Positions 30,086 to 39,241 of a stretch of DNA of 64,000 nt are shown here, one piece after another. The notes under the pieces are model-generated. The model was not told where the DNA came from. It did not search any database and saw nothing but the letters and a program-made list of their open reading frames with translations. The first letter of the stretch is position 1; each line of letters starts with the position of its first letter. Origin of the DNA: Mycobacterium sp. D16R12 (GTDB lineage: Bacteria; Actinomycetota; Actinomycetes; Mycobacteriales; Mycobacteriaceae); NCBI RefSeq assembly GCF_002013465.1, contig NZ_MAFC01000005.1, positions 310,001 to 374,000 of the forward strand. Reading direction: 5' to 3'. Both the position numbers and the translations under genes were made by a program.

Positions 30086-30577
30086 TCAGGTCTTCTGGAT
30101 GTCGCGCTCACCCTCGGTGGGCGACCACACGGTGATGATCATGTGGCCGTCGTCGAGACGCACCGCGGACGCGCCCTGGATGTCGGCGACGTAGAACGGC
30201 GCGAACCGTCTTCCGCGGAGATCGAATCCGATAGCGGCATAGAGATGCTCGGCGAACGCGGCGTGCAGGTCGAGATCCTGCTCATCGTGCACCGTGCCCC
30301 AGACCTTGGCGTCGCCCTCACTGACGAGCGTGTCGGTGGTGGCCGTGTGCAGCTCGAAACGGGGGTCACGGGCGAGATCCGCGAGCTTTGCGGTGCCGGG
30401 CATGCCGCCGACGATCAGTCTGCCCTCGAAGATGCGAGGCTCCATTGGGCTGATCCGCGGGGCGCCGCTGTGCCGCAGCGTCGAGAGGAAGCACAGATTG
30501 TGCGTCGCGCCGTGGCGGCGGGTGAACACGTCGGCGATCGTCGGAGCCTGTTGCGTGAACTCTTGCCAGGAGGTCAT
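30086..30577 (-). CDS. Pyridoxamine 5'-phosphate oxidase-like split-barrel protein
   Basis: The 163-residue protein has the flavin-binding split-barrel signature: L-C-F-L-S-T-L-R-H-S-G-A-P-R near residue 28, R-L-I-V-G-G-M near 53, L-A-R-D-P-R-F-E-L-H near 68 and V-W-G-T-V near 91. Mycobacterial members bind FMN, F420, haem or biliverdin, so cofactor and reaction are open. It sits head to tail against gpgS on the opposite strand, between genes adjacent in M. tuberculosis, which suggests an insertion in this lineage. Confidence 0.78.
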   Translation of the reverse strand: MTSWQEFTQQAPTIADVFTRRHGATHNLCFLSTLRHSGAPRISPMEPRIFEGRLIVGGMPGTAKLADLARDPRFELHTATTDTLVSEGDAKVWGTVHDEQDLDLHAAFAEHLYAAIGFDLRGRRFAPFYVADIQGASAVRLDDGHMIITVWSPTEGERDIQKT

Positions 30578-30625
30578 GACCCCACGCTAGGCCCGGATGT
30601 CAGACCTCGCTGGCAAGATCGTCTC

Positions 30626-30940
30626 GTGACGTTCGCACTGACGTATCTGCTGGTTCTCATCGCGGTTGCCGCCGTGCTCTTTGTGCTGGGCTCGGTGTTG
30701 TTCGGCCGCGGGGAAGAGTTGCCGCCGCTGCCCAAGGGCACTACCGCCACCGTCTTGCCCGCCGAAACGGTGACGGGTGCCGATGTGGACGCCGTCAAGT
30801 TCTCGCTGGTCTTCCGCGGGTACAAGGCCAGCGAGGTCGATTGGGTGCTGGATCGGCTCGCTCGCCAGATCGATGACCTGCGTGCCGAGCTCGACGAGGT
30901 GCAGGGCTCCCGAGCCAATATCGACGCCAATGCCGAGTAA
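30626..30940 (+). CDS. Membrane-anchored DivIVA-domain protein (Rv1209-like)
   Basis: The 104-residue product starts with a single transmembrane helix (about residues 3-26), has a short Pro-rich linker and ends in a DivIVA-like motif: V-K-F-S-L-V-F-R-G-Y-K-A-S-E-V-D-W-V-L-D followed by a short coiled coil (R-Q-I-D-D-L-R-A-E-L-D-E-V). The F-x-x-x-x-R-G-Y-x-x-x-E-V-D pattern is the hallmark of the family that marks membrane curvature or septa. GTG 30626 precedes the helix. The stop region overlaps the tag start by 11 nt. Confidence 0.83.
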   Translation: MTFALTYLLVLIAVAAVLFVLGSVLFGRGEELPPLPKGTTATVLPAETVTGADVDAVKFSLVFRGYKASEVDWVLDRLARQIDDLRAELDEVQGSRANIDANAE

Positions 30941-31520
30941 GGAACCCACCCGCTGTACCTGGGCCGTGGATCCGGCCGGCTCCACGTTGTACGCCGACTA
31001 CCACGACAACGAGTGGGGACGCCCGCTGTACGGGCGCGATGCCCTGTTCGAGCGGGTCTGCTTGGAGGCCTTCCAGAGCGGGCTGGCGTGGATCACCATC
31101 CTGCGCAAACGTGAGGGCTTCCGGCGCGCGTTCGACGGCTTCACACCTGAGGTGATCGCCCGCTACGGCGACAAGGACGTGGCACGGCTGATGGCCGATG
31201 CCGAGATCGTGCGGAACCGCGCCAAGATCGAGTCGGCGATATCCAATGCCCGCGCTGTCCTCGATCTGGACACCGATCTTTCGGACCTGCTGTGGTCGTT
31301 TGCGCCGAAACGCCGCGCCCGGCCGCAGCGTCTTTCGGACGTGCCGGCAGTCACCGAAGAGAGCACGGCGATGGCCAAAGAACTCAAACGCCGGGGATTC
31401 CGTTTTGTGGGCCCTACCACGGCGTATGCCCTGATGCAGGCCACTGGCATGGTGGACGATCATGTGCGTTCCTGCTGGGTGCCGCGAGCCGATACAGCCC
31501 CCTCCGGAAGGCCCAGTTGA
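30930..31520 (+). CDS. tag: TagA, DNA-3-methyladenine glycosylase I
   Basis: The 196-residue repair enzyme removes 3-methyladenine from DNA. Recognisable elements are the N-terminal C-T-W-A and Y-H-D-N-E-W-G-R-P, the E-A-F-Q-S-G-L-A-W-I-T-I-L-R-K-R-E segment near residue 45 with its catalytic-pocket Glu and Trp, and the C-terminal F-V-G-P-T-T-A-Y-A-L-M-Q-A-T-G-M-V-D-D-H. The first Cys and the late His ligands resemble the zinc site of Tag. It corresponds to Rv1210 and is translationally coupled to the DivIVA-like gene. Confidence 0.93.
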   Translation: MPSKEPTRCTWAVDPAGSTLYADYHDNEWGRPLYGRDALFERVCLEAFQSGLAWITILRKREGFRRAFDGFTPEVIARYGDKDVARLMADAEIVRNRAKIESAISNARAVLDLDTDLSDLLWSFAPKRRARPQRLSDVPAVTEESTAMAKELKRRGFRFVGPTTAYALMQATGMVDDHVRSCWVPRADTAPSGRPS

Positions 31521-31641
31521 GGGTCTGCTGTCCCCAGATGTTCGCGATAGGGAAGAATGGTGCAGTGAAACGGCAGCTCAGATAGGGAACAATGGTCGGA
31601 GATGCCGAACACCCTTGGCTGGAATTTGGAGGGAGCACACG

Positions 31642-31809
31642 ATGGCGGCCATGAAGCCCCGAACAGGCGACGGTCCTCTCGAGGCTACGAAAGAGGGGCG
31701 CGGGATCGTCATGCGCGTGCCACTGGAAGGTGGCGGTCGCCTGGTGGTCGAGCTGACCCCCGATGAGGCCGCCGCACTCGGCGACGAACTCAAGAACGTC
31801 ACCAGCTAG
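31642..31809 (+). CDS. Conserved 55-residue DUF3117 protein
   Basis: This tiny, highly conserved actinobacterial protein begins M-A-A-M-K-P-R-T-G-D-G-P and continues G-R-G-I-V-M-R-V-P-L-E-G-G-G-R-L-V-V-E-L-T, ending in a short helix that contains the A-A-L-G-D-E-L motif. It matches the DUF3117 family (Rv1211 in M. tuberculosis), whose function is unknown. A GGAGGGAG ribosome binding site lies about 8 nt before the ATG. Its stop codon is inside a hairpin shared with the convergent glgM gene. Confidence 0.92.
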   Translation: MAAMKPRTGDGPLEATKEGRGIVMRVPLEGGGRLVVELTPDEAAALGDELKNVTS

Positions 31810-31832
31810 CGCCCAGTCTTCGGGCGCTAGCT
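31804..31832. terminator. Bidirectional hairpin between DUF3117 gene and glgM
   Basis: An 11-bp perfect stem (AGCTAGCGCCC at 31804-31814 with its complement at 31822-31832) closes a 7-nt loop. It spans the stop codons of both convergent genes (31807-31809 on plus, 31827-31829 on minus). There is no U-tract, which is common for mycobacterial terminators. Confidence 0.7.
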
Positions 31833-33071
31833 GCAGACCTTTTGGTAGATCTGCAGTGTCATCTCCGCGATGTGCGCCCACGAGAACTCTTCGATACACC
31901 GCGCTCTGCCCGCGTTGCCGTACTCGGTGGCGCGGGCCGGGTCCGCGACCAATGCGTTGACCGCATCGGCGAGCCCGGCCTCGAACGCCGCGGCTTCGCT
32001 GCTCTCGTAGGCCACCAACGTCCCGGTGACGCCATCGGCAACCACCTCGGGTATCCCGCCGACGCGAGATGCCACGACCGCCGTACCGCACGCCATGGCC
32101 TCAAGGTTGACGATGCCCAACGGTTCGTAGATCGAGGGGCACACAAAAACCGTTGCCGCGGAAAGCACCTCCCGCAGTTTCGGTGCGGGCAGGAACTCGC
32201 GTATCCAGTGCACTCCGGGCCGCACCGCGGCCAACTCGGTGACGGCACCCGTGATCTGTTCGGCGATCTCGGGGGTGTCCGGCTCGCCTGCACACAGGAT
32301 CAACTGCACCTCGGGGGAGAACCGGTGTGCGGCCGCCACCAAATGGGCGAGCCCCTTCTGCCGGGTGATCCGTCCGACGAAAACAACAATCGGGCGGCCC
32401 AGATCCACGCCGAGCTCGGCGAGAATCGACCCTGGCTGCGCGATCGCCTGGGCTGGATCGACCGGATACCAGGTTGTGGTGTCGATTCCGTTGCGCACCA
32501 CGTGGATCCGGCTGGGATCCAAATCGGGATAGGTCGCGATGATGTCTTCGCGCATCCCGCTGCTGACCGAGATGACCGCGTCAGCGGCGTGTATCGCGGT
32601 GTTTTCCACCCACGACGACACCCGGTATCCGCCGCCGAGCTGTTCGGCCTTCCATGGGCGACGTGGCTCCAGGGAATGAGCGGTCAGCACGTGCGGAATG
32701 CCGTGCAGCAGCTTGGCCAGATGTCCTGCCAGGCCCGTGTACCAGGTGTGCGAATGCACCACCGTCGAACCGGCGGCCGCGGCAGCCATCACCAGATCGG
32801 CCGACAAGGTCGTCAAGGCTGGGTTGGCGCCGTCCAGCGCGGGATCGGGCCGATGCACGAAGGCGCCGTCGCGAGGTGCGCCCATACAGTGCACCTCGAC
32901 ATCGCACAGCGTGCGCAGCTGAGCCACCAACTCGGTGACGTGGACCCCGGCCCCGCCGTACACCTCGGGTGGGTACTCCCGCGTCATCATTGCCACCCGC
33001 GTGGGGGATGAGCCGGGTGTGAGAAGACCCTCCGTCGGGGATGAGCCGCGTGCGCGAAGACGGTCGGTCAT
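31827..33071 (-). CDS. glgM: GlgM-type glycosyltransferase (alpha-maltose-1-phosphate synthase)
   Basis: This GT4 enzyme joins ADP-glucose to glucose-1-phosphate to make maltose-1-phosphate for the GlgE alpha-glucan pathway, and was formerly called glycogen synthase GlgA. Domain signs are E-Y-P-P-E-V-Y-G-G-A-G-V-H near the N-terminus, V-F-V-G-R-I-T-R-Q-K-G near residue 227 and the E-x7-E-type motif in P-S-I-Y-E-P-L-G-I-V-N-L-E-A-M-A. ATG 33071 gives 414 residues with about 25 extra N-terminal residues encoded by two near-identical DNA repeats. The known homologue starts near GTG 32996. It is divergent from glgC. Confidence 0.88.
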   Translation of the reverse strand: MTDRLRARGSSPTEGLLTPGSSPTRVAMMTREYPPEVYGGAGVHVTELVAQLRTLCDVEVHCMGAPRDGAFVHRPDPALDGANPALTTLSADLVMAAAAAGSTVVHSHTWYTGLAGHLAKLLHGIPHVLTAHSLEPRRPWKAEQLGGGYRVSSWVENTAIHAADAVISVSSGMREDIIATYPDLDPSRIHVVRNGIDTTTWYPVDPAQAIAQPGSILAELGVDLGRPIVVFVGRITRQKGLAHLVAAAHRFSPEVQLILCAGEPDTPEIAEQITGAVTELAAVRPGVHWIREFLPAPKLREVLSAATVFVCPSIYEPLGIVNLEAMACGTAVVASRVGGIPEVVADGVTGTLVAYESSEAAAFEAGLADAVNALVADPARATEYGNAGRARCIEEFSWAHIAEMTLQIYQKVCS

Positions 33072-33162
33072 GCCACGACCGTAGTAGGTGGCCCCGACGA
33101 CCGCAGGGCCGCCGGGGGTGTACCGCTGGCCGCTTCTGCCGAGTGCCGATAGGTTGATTGCT

Positions 33163-34377
33163 ATGAGGGCATCGCCACACGTTCTGGGGATCGTGCTTGC
33201 CGGCGGTGAGGGCAAGCGGCTTTACCCACTGACCGCCGACCGTGCGAAACCGGCGGTGCCCTTCGGCGGTGCCTATCGCCTCATCGATTTTGTGCTGAGC
33301 AACCTGGTCAATGCGCGATTCCTGCGTATTTGCGTTCTGACTCAATACAAGTCGCACTCGCTGGACCGGCACATCTCGCAGAACTGGCGGTTGTCGGGTC
33401 TGGCGGGGGAGTACATCACGCCTGTTCCTGCCCAGCAGCGGCTCGGCCCGCGCTGGTACACCGGCAGCGCCGATGCCATCCACCAGTCGCTCAACCTGAT
33501 CTACGACGAGGATCCCGAGTACATCGCGGTGTTCGGCGCCGATCACGTGTACCGGATGGATCCCGAGCAGATGCTCGACTTCCATATCGACAGTGGTGCG
33601 GCGGTGACGGTCGCGGGAATCCGGGTGCCCCGCACCGAGGCAAGTGCCTTCGGCTGCATCGATGCCGACGACACCGGCCGGATCCGGGAGTTCATTGAAA
33701 AACCGGCGGATCCTCCGGGCACACCGGACGATCCGGACGCCGCGTTCGTGTCGATGGGGAACTACATCTTCACCACCAAGGAGCTTGTCGACGTCATTCG
33801 CGCGGATGCCGAGGACGACCACTCCGATCACGATATGGGCGGCGACATCATTCCCCGGCTGGTGGCCGATGGGCGCGCCGCGGTCTATGACTTCAACACC
33901 AACCTGGTGCCCGGTGCCACCGAACGTGATCACGCGTACTGGCGCGATGTTGGAACCCTCGATGCCTTCTATGACGCGCATATGGATCTGGTCTCGGTGC
34001 ACCCGGTGTTCAACCTGTACAACCGGCGCTGGCCCATCCGTGGCGAGTCGGAGAACCTGGCGCCCGCCAAGTTCGTCAACGGTGGTTCCGCGCAGGAGTC
34101 GGTGGTCGGTGCCGGAAGCATCGTCTCGGCGGGATCCGTGCGCAACTCGGTGCTGTCCTCGAATGTCGTCATCGACGACGGCGCCGTTGTCGAGGGCAGC
34201 GTGCTGATGCCCGGAGTGCGGGTGGGTCGCGGTGCGGTGGTCCGGCACGCGATTCTGGACAAGAACGTGGTTGTCGGTGTCGGAGAACAGGTTGGCGTCG
34301 ACATCGAGCGCGACCGCGAGCGATTCAACGTCAGTGCCGGCGGCGTCGTCGCCGTCGGTAAGGGCGTTTGGATCTAG
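33163..34377 (+). CDS. glgC: GlgC, glucose-1-phosphate adenylyltransferase
   Basis: The 404-residue enzyme makes ADP-glucose from ATP and glucose-1-phosphate and supplies GlgM encoded divergently next to it. The N-terminal nucleotidyltransferase domain has [14 protein letters not shown] near residue 12 and A-K-P-A-V-P-F-G-G with the catalytic Lys, then G-S-A-D-A-I and [10 protein letters not shown]-terminal beta-helix ends with D-K-N-V-V-V-G. Length equals the M. tuberculosis protein (Rv1213). Confidence 0.95.
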   Translation: MRASPHVLGIVLAGGEGKRLYPLTADRAKPAVPFGGAYRLIDFVLSNLVNARFLRICVLTQYKSHSLDRHISQNWRLSGLAGEYITPVPAQQRLGPRWYTGSADAIHQSLNLIYDEDPEYIAVFGADHVYRMDPEQMLDFHIDSGAAVTVAGIRVPRTEASAFGCIDADDTGRIREFIEKPADPPGTPDDPDAAFVSMGNYIFTTKELVDVIRADAEDDHSDHDMGGDIIPRLVADGRAAVYDFNTNLVPGATERDHAYWRDVGTLDAFYDAHMDLVSVHPVFNLYNRRWPIRGESENLAPAKFVNGGSAQESVVGAGSIVSAGSVRNSVLSSNVVIDDGAVVEGSVLMPGVRVGRGAVVRHAILDKNVVVGVGEQVGVDIERDRERFNVSAGGVVAVGKGVWI

Positions 34378-34398
34378 TCTCGCGAGCTGGACGTCCTG

Positions 34399-35073
34399 TC
34401 ACCACACCAGCGGCACGAGACGGCTGCGGACCTTTTCGGTGTATTCGTCGTAGCCCTGAAGGTCGTGGCGCAGCATCTTCTCCTCGTCAAGGATTCGCAC
34501 CACCAGCGAGGCCGTGGCCGGGACGGCTGCGAGCAGGCCCCAATACGACCCCAGCGCCAACGGCATGCCCACCATCATCACCAGTGAACCCGTGTACATC
34601 GGGTGGCGAACCAGCCCGTACAGGCCGGTTGAGGTGACGGTCTGACCGGATTCGACGGTGATGCTCGCGCCCGCGTAGTTGTTCTGGGCCACCACCAGCG
34701 TGGCGGCACCCAGTCCGGCGATCACCAGCACTTCGCCGGCGATGACGAGCCAGGTCGGTACGTGCGACCAACCGAACCGGCGATCGAAGGCGCTCACCAC
34801 AATCAGGGCCACGAAGGAGCTCAGCAGCACGGTGACCGCGACCTTCTGTACCAGCCGAGTCTCTGCGATGGGGCCACCATGGAGACGACGTTGCAGCACC
34901 TCGGGGTTCGTCGTGGCCAGATAGATCGAGGAGACCGTGGAGCTGATCACGAAGATCGCCAAGAACACCCAGGCCTGCCAATAGTCGAATGTGCCCGCGG
35001 GCCAGAACAGTGCCGCGGCAAAGACGGCGAGGCCGATGATGCCCGAAACGAGAGCTTGTACACCGGTTTTCAT
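34399..35073 (-). CDS. Integral-membrane isoprenylcysteine methyltransferase-like protein
   Basis: The 224-residue protein has about five hydrophobic helices and the family's C-terminal SAM-binding region: G-L-Y-G-L-V-R-H-P-M-Y-T-G near residue 150 and the late R-I-L-D-E-E-K-M-L, then G-Y-x-x-Y-x-x-K-V-R-S-R-L. These are the R-H-P-x-Y and E-E motifs of the ICMT/phospholipid methyltransferase group. The substrate in mycobacteria is unknown. It is 12 nt from the downstream end of the ABC permease gene and probably belongs to the same operon. Confidence 0.82.
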   Translation of the reverse strand: MKTGVQALVSGIIGLAVFAAALFWPAGTFDYWQAWVFLAIFVISSTVSSIYLATTNPEVLQRRLHGGPIAETRLVQKVAVTVLLSSFVALIVVSAFDRRFGWSHVPTWLVIAGEVLVIAGLGAATLVVAQNNYAGASITVESGQTVTSTGLYGLVRHPMYTGSLVMMVGMPLALGSYWGLLAAVPATASLVVRILDEEKMLRHDLQGYDEYTEKVRSRLVPLVW

Positions 35074-35085
35074 AATCTTCCTTTC

Positions 35086-36708
35086 TCAGATCGCGTCACG
35101 ACGGCGGTAAATCTCGCCCGCGGCAGCGGTGAGCCCGGCACCGATCACCATGAGGGCGAACATGGTCAGCCACGGATACTCGACGGGTGCGCTGACCCGC
35201 ATCACCGGGGACAGCTTCACGATCCAGGACGGCAGCTGCAGTATTCCGGCATAGAGCATGCCCACGGAGAATGCCACCACCAGCCAGCCAATCCAGCTGT
35301 GTCGCACCGCCACCGCGATCGCAGCGATACCGGCGATCACCAGCAGGGCGGGAAGCTGCGCCAACGCGGCGAGGGTGAGGCGCCACACCACATCCGGATC
35401 ATGCAATGTGGTTGCCGCGCCCAGGCCACTACCCAGGCCCGCGATCAGCATGAGAAGCGTGCTGCCCAATACCGTCACCGCCACCGCCGATAACAGCCAG
35501 TTCCCGCGCGATACTGCGCGCGCCAACACGGCCTCGGCGATACCCGACTGTTCATCCTTGGCAAGCCTCAGGATTGCCGACACCACGTACGCGGTGATCG
35601 CGATGGCGAGCACCTGATTGAAGGTGGCGAAGATGCTGTCCAGACCGTGTGCCTGGAATGCCCGCGTCAGCAGCGGGTTGGTATCTATCGAATCCCGCAG
35701 GCTCTTGGCCATCGATCCGAATGCCATACCGCCCAGGAAGATTCCGGCAGCCCACCCGGTGATCAGCCCGCGTTGCAGTTGCAGGTTGAGTCCGAACACG
35801 GATGTGATCTCGGGGGCATTGGCATTCTCGCCGCGCGAGGGCAGGACGCCCGCGTCGTATTGGCGATGCCCTTCGAGCACGTGTGCGGTGAGCATCAGTG
35901 CCAGGGTGGTGCCCACCAGCAGCAGGAAGGGCCACCAGCGCAGATCGACGAACGGTCGCATCTGCTGGGCCCAGGCCACAGGTGAGAACCAACTCAGTGC
36001 GCTGCCCGTGTTGTCGATGATGTCACCGAGTCCGCGAACCACAACGGCTGCCGCGAGGGACGCCATCGCGACGCCGCTGGCAGCGCGGGAAGTCCGCCAC
36101 AGCTGGGAAGTGACCGCCGCGATGCCGGCGAAAACCATGGATGCTCCGGTGATTCCGAGACTGATTCCGAGACTGTCGGCGATATCGAATCCCGCCGCGG
36201 ATAACGCGACCGTCATGGCCAAGGCCAGGACGGCGTTCATCAGGCCCACCACGATGAGTGCCGCGTAGGTGCGTGCCTGGTGGCCGATCACCGCCGACAT
36301 CACCAGCTCGGCGCCACCGGATTCCTCTTCGGCGCGGGTGTGCCGGATGACGGTCAGGATGGACATGATGGCAGCGGAGGCGATCATGACGGTCATCAGT
36401 TCGTTGGCGACCATGACGCCGATATCGGTCTCGTTGACGCCGAAATTTGGCCCGCCCATGATGATCCCGGCGGGGGTCTTCATCATCGTGACCCGTGCCA
36501 TCCGGTCGGCGGATGTCGGATACATCGACGTGAATGCCAGCGGCGTATAGGTCATCAGCAGGGTCAGCCAGCCGACCCACATGCAGATTCGAAATCGGTC
36601 GCGGCGCAGTGCCAACAAGATCAGGATGCCGGTACCGGCCAACGGGTGTCGCGGGGTGCCGTCCGAAATCGGCTGGCGAATAGGGAGGGTCGCGAAGTCG
36701 GTATTCAC
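35086..36708 (-). CDS. ABC efflux permease (Rv1217c-like)
   Basis: This 540-residue integral membrane protein has roughly twelve hydrophobic segments arranged as two halves, as in tetronasin-type exporter permeases. It pairs with the ATPase gene immediately upstream, which its GTG start overlaps by 4 nt. The open frame runs on to 37083, but that extension is the ATPase gene read in another frame. The family is linked to multidrug efflux in M. tuberculosis (Rv1217c-Rv1218c). Substrates here are unknown. Confidence 0.88.
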   Translation of the reverse strand: MNTDFATLPIRQPISDGTPRHPLAGTGILILLALRRDRFRICMWVGWLTLLMTYTPLAFTSMYPTSADRMARVTMMKTPAGIIMGGPNFGVNETDIGVMVANELMTVMIASAAIMSILTVIRHTRAEEESGGAELVMSAVIGHQARTYAALIVVGLMNAVLALAMTVALSAAGFDIADSLGISLGITGASMVFAGIAAVTSQLWRTSRAASGVAMASLAAAVVVRGLGDIIDNTGSALSWFSPVAWAQQMRPFVDLRWWPFLLLVGTTLALMLTAHVLEGHRQYDAGVLPSRGENANAPEITSVFGLNLQLQRGLITGWAAGIFLGGMAFGSMAKSLRDSIDTNPLLTRAFQAHGLDSIFATFNQVLAIAITAYVVSAILRLAKDEQSGIAEAVLARAVSRGNWLLSAVAVTVLGSTLLMLIAGLGSGLGAATTLHDPDVVWRLTLAALAQLPALLVIAGIAAIAVAVRHSWIGWLVVAFSVGMLYAGILQLPSWIVKLSPVMRVSAPVEYPWLTMFALMVIGAGLTAAAGEIYRRRDAI

Positions 36709-37607
36709 CGTGGCACCCCCTGATACTCGCGCATGAAGAGTTCTTCCAACGATGCCGGTGCCACCGTGAGGTCGACGATCCCCAGGCTTGCCAGCTGTTC
36801 CATGGTGTGGTCCAGGTCGCCGCGATCCACTGTGAAGGAGGCCCGATTGCCCCCGATCGTGAGGTCGTGCAACTGCGAAATCGATGTGAGTCCTGAGGGA
36901 TTCGCCAACGTGCGTACTGACACGGACGTCCGCATGAAATGGCGCAGCTCGGCCAACGATCCGGACAGCACCGTCCGCCCGGCACGCACGATGGTCACCC
37001 GGTGACACAGCTTTTCCACCTCGGCCAGGATGTGGCTCGAAAGCAGCACCGCGCAGCCTCGCGCGGCGACTTCGGCCACGCACGCTTGAAAGACCGTCTC
37101 CATCAGGGGATCCAGGCCGGACGTCGGCTCGTCGAGAATGAACAGCTCGGCGTCGGAGCAGAACGCGGCGATGAGCGCCACCTTCTGGCGGTTACCCTTG
37201 GAGTAGGTACGTGCCTTCTTGGTGGGGTCGAGTTCGAAGCGTTCGATGAGTTCGTTGCGCCTCGGCAGCGAAATATGTTCGGTGCCTCGCATTCTGGTGA
37301 GGAAGTCGATCGCCTGCCCGCCGGTGAGGTTGGGCCACAAGGTGACATCACCGGGCACGTAGGCGATGAGCCGGTGGAGATCGACGGCGTTGACCCACGG
37401 ATCGCCTCCGAGCAGCTGTACCGAGCCGGCGTCCGCGCGCAGCAGCCCGAGAAGCACCCGGATGGTGGTGGACTTTCCCGCGCCATTGGGCCCGAGGAAT
37501 CCCGCGACCTCGCCGTGCGCGACCGACAGATCGAGCCCATCGAGTGCCTTGGTCTTCCCGAACGACTTCGAGAGGCCGCGTATTTCGACCGCGAGGTTGG
37601 GGTACAT
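36705..37607 (-). CDS. ABC transporter ATPase (Rv1218c-like)
   Basis: The 300-residue nucleotide-binding subunit has Walker [10 protein letters not shown] near residue 39, an unusual signature Y-S-K-G-N-R-Q-K-V in place of L-S-G-G-Q, Walker [13 protein letters not shown] and the switch His in S-S-H-I-L. It energises the permease encoded downstream. The ATG at 37607 shares its A with the TetR stop codon (TGATG), so regulator, ATPase and permease are one coupled operon. Confidence 0.92.
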   Translation of the reverse strand: MYPNLAVEIRGLSKSFGKTKALDGLDLSVAHGEVAGFLGPNGAGKSTTIRVLLGLLRADAGSVQLLGGDPWVNAVDLHRLIAYVPGDVTLWPNLTGGQAIDFLTRMRGTEHISLPRRNELIERFELDPTKKARTYSKGNRQKVALIAAFCSDAELFILDEPTSGLDPLMETVFQACVAEVAARGCAVLLSSHILAEVEKLCHRVTIVRAGRTVLSGSLAELRHFMRTSVSVRTLANPSGLTSISQLHDLTIGGNRASFTVDRGDLDHTMEQLASLGIVDLTVAPASLEELFMREYQGVPR

Positions 37608-38251
37608 CACTTCGAATCTCCTCCGTTGCGAGAGTTTTCCTGTTGTGCTGCAAAGGCATCGAGCATGGTGGAATCGGTCATCAGGCCTTCGGTGTAGATC
37701 TCGATGGCGGGGAAGATCAGCTCATCGGAGTAGCGGCGCAAGATCGTGCCCAGGTCGTCGTCGGGGTACATCTGCACGTAGATCGCCAGCGCGCCCACAC
37801 CGTTCAGGGACAGCCACAGCGCCCTGCCCTTGGGATTACGGCTCGGCTTGATCGTGCCCGCACGTACCCCGTCGTCCAGGTATGTCTCCGCGTTCTCGAT
37901 GGAGTGCTGAAGAAATGCGCGGCCGGGTTCTCCGCCCGATTGCACACTGAGCAGCAGGTACCTGACCATCGGCGCGAATGTTTCGATCTCGTCGATGGCG
38001 TCGAGCCAGACCTTGGGGTCGTTGGAGGTCAGCGTGCGCGATTTCTCCGAGCGGATGTACTCCAGCAGGTATTCGTCTACCGCCTGCCGGAGCCCGTCTT
38101 TGGATCCGTAGTGGTGGATAACCAGTGCGGGGCTTACTCCCGCGGCCTCGGCGATCGCTCGCACGCTGGTGTTCAGTCCCTGTTCGCCCCACAACTTGAT
38201 GGCGGCGTCGCGGATGCGGGCGGCGGCGGTGAGGTCATCGGCTGAACGCAT
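37607..38251 (-). CDS. TetR-family repressor of the ABC efflux operon (Rv1219c-like)
   Basis: The 214-residue protein has an N-terminal TetR helix-turn-helix ([13 protein letters not shown] then [22 protein letters not shown]) and a helical ligand-binding C-terminus. It is the first gene of the efflux operon, as in M. tuberculosis Rv1219c-Rv1217c. ATG 38251 is chosen; an open frame continues 6 codons upstream through the operator. A large palindrome that covers this start codon predicts autorepression of the whole operon. Confidence 0.91.
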   Translation of the reverse strand: MRSADDLTAAARIRDAAIKLWGEQGLNTSVRAIAEAAGVSPALVIHHYGSKDGLRQAVDEYLLEYIRSEKSRTLTSNDPKVWLDAIDEIETFAPMVRYLLLSVQSGGEPGRAFLQHSIENAETYLDDGVRAGTIKPSRNPKGRALWLSLNGVGALAIYVQMYPDDDLGTILRRYSDELIFPAIEIYTEGLMTDSTMLDAFAAQQENSRNGGDSK

Positions 38252-38277
38252 GTTTAGTACACTAAACACGTGTTCAG
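38242..38277. promoter_or_regulatory. TetR operator palindrome over the start codon
   Basis: A 36-nt dyad is centred at 38259.5. The inner core GTTTAGT-AC-ACTAAAC (38252-38267) is perfect, and CTGAAC (38242-38247) pairs with GTTCAG (38272-38277) about the same centre; the four-base linkers between match at two of four positions. It includes the ATG of the TetR gene. This nested size is typical for two TetR dimers. Confidence 0.75.
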
Positions 38278-38400
38278 TCGAGCGTCAAGCACTTCCCGTC
38301 GAGAATTGGTGTCTTGACGAAAACGGTGCCGAAAGCTGCGCCGAAACTACGGTTCCTGCGTCATTTTGCGAGTGGCCCGCGCAGAACGCGGCGTGTCGGT

Positions 38401-38425
38401 GACTGGAACGTTGGGAACGTCAGTC
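38401..38425 (-). terminator. Hairpin over the stop codon of the O-methyltransferase gene
   Basis: GACTG(GA)ACGTT, then GGG, then AACGTCAGTC form a 10-bp stem with a 2-nt bulge and a 3-nt loop. It covers the methyltransferase stop (38420-38422) and may end its transcript before the TetR promoter. No T-tract follows. Confidence 0.45.
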
Positions 38426-39109
38426 GCGGGTGGCGGCAAGCAGGCCGTCGCCCAGCGGGATCAGCACCGCGGTGAACCGGCCGTCGTCGGCGATGATGCG
38501 CGCGGCCTCGCGGACTCCGACCACGTCGGGGTCATTGGCCCCCGGATCACCGGCGCGCCCACCGGCAGATGCCCCGTGGATGACGACCGCCCCGCCCGGG
38601 CGCAGCAGTCGAATGCCTCCGGCCAGAAACTCGGGTTGATCGGCCGGCGCAGCATCGATGACCAGCAGGTCATACGACTCGTCGGCCAGCCGGGGCAGCA
38701 CCTCCTGGGCGCGCCCGCCGATGAGGCGGGTGCGCGACGGCGCGATGGCCGCCTCTGAGAATGCCTGTTTGGCGCTGCGCTGGTGCTCGGGTTCTAGGTC
38801 GATGGTGGTCAGTACGCCGTCCTCACGCATTCCTGAGAGCAACCACAGGCCGCTGACCCCCGCGCCCGTGCCTACCTCGACGACTGCCTTGCCGCCGGAG
38901 AGACGTGCGAAGACACTCAGAAGTGCGCCCACCGCGGGCGTCACGGGGCCCGCTCCCAGGTCAACGGCACGTTCCCGGGCGGCGACGACGATGTCGTCTT
39001 CGGAGATGGCGCCCTCGGCGTGGCTGACCATCGCCTCGACGCGGGATCGGTCTGCGCTGCTGGTCACGATTCGATCCTGTCGAGCGGGAGTGGATATGTC
39101 CCGCGACAC
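38420..39109 (-). CDS. SAM-dependent O-methyltransferase (Rv1220c-like)
   Basis: The 229-residue class I methyltransferase has [16 protein letters not shown] (SAM motif I) near residue 76, T-T-I-D-L-E-P-E-H near 100 and Y-D-L-L-V-I-D-A near 145. It is a caffeoyl-CoA/catechol-type O-methyltransferase and lies divergent from sigE as Rv1220c does in M. tuberculosis. A GTG fifteen codons downstream of ATG 39109 (I-V-T-S-S-A-D) may be the true start, given the usual 215-residue length. The substrate is unknown. Confidence 0.86.
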   Translation of the reverse strand: MSRDISTPARQDRIVTSSADRSRVEAMVSHAEGAISEDDIVVAARERAVDLGAGPVTPAVGALLSVFARLSGGKAVVEVGTGAGVSGLWLLSGMREDGVLTTIDLEPEHQRSAKQAFSEAAIAPSRTRLIGGRAQEVLPRLADESYDLLVIDAAPADQPEFLAGGIRLLRPGGAVVIHGASAGGRAGDPGANDPDVVGVREAARIIADDGRFTAVLIPLGDGLLAATRD

Positions 39110-39241
39110 GCCGGACCCGTGACCGATCGGGGCGTTTTCCTATTCCGGAACCCCTGGTGAGATCGGATCGAGACCGCATTCTCAGGAAGAGTTAAGTTGC
39201 CTCATAAGTGGCCCACACCTCGGTAGTAGAAGGTCATTGCT

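Noticed and set aside
35086-37083. 665-residue version of the ABC permease
   Set aside because: The extra N-terminal part is the ATPase gene read in another frame; GTG 36708 gives a normal permease with the expected 4-nt overlap.
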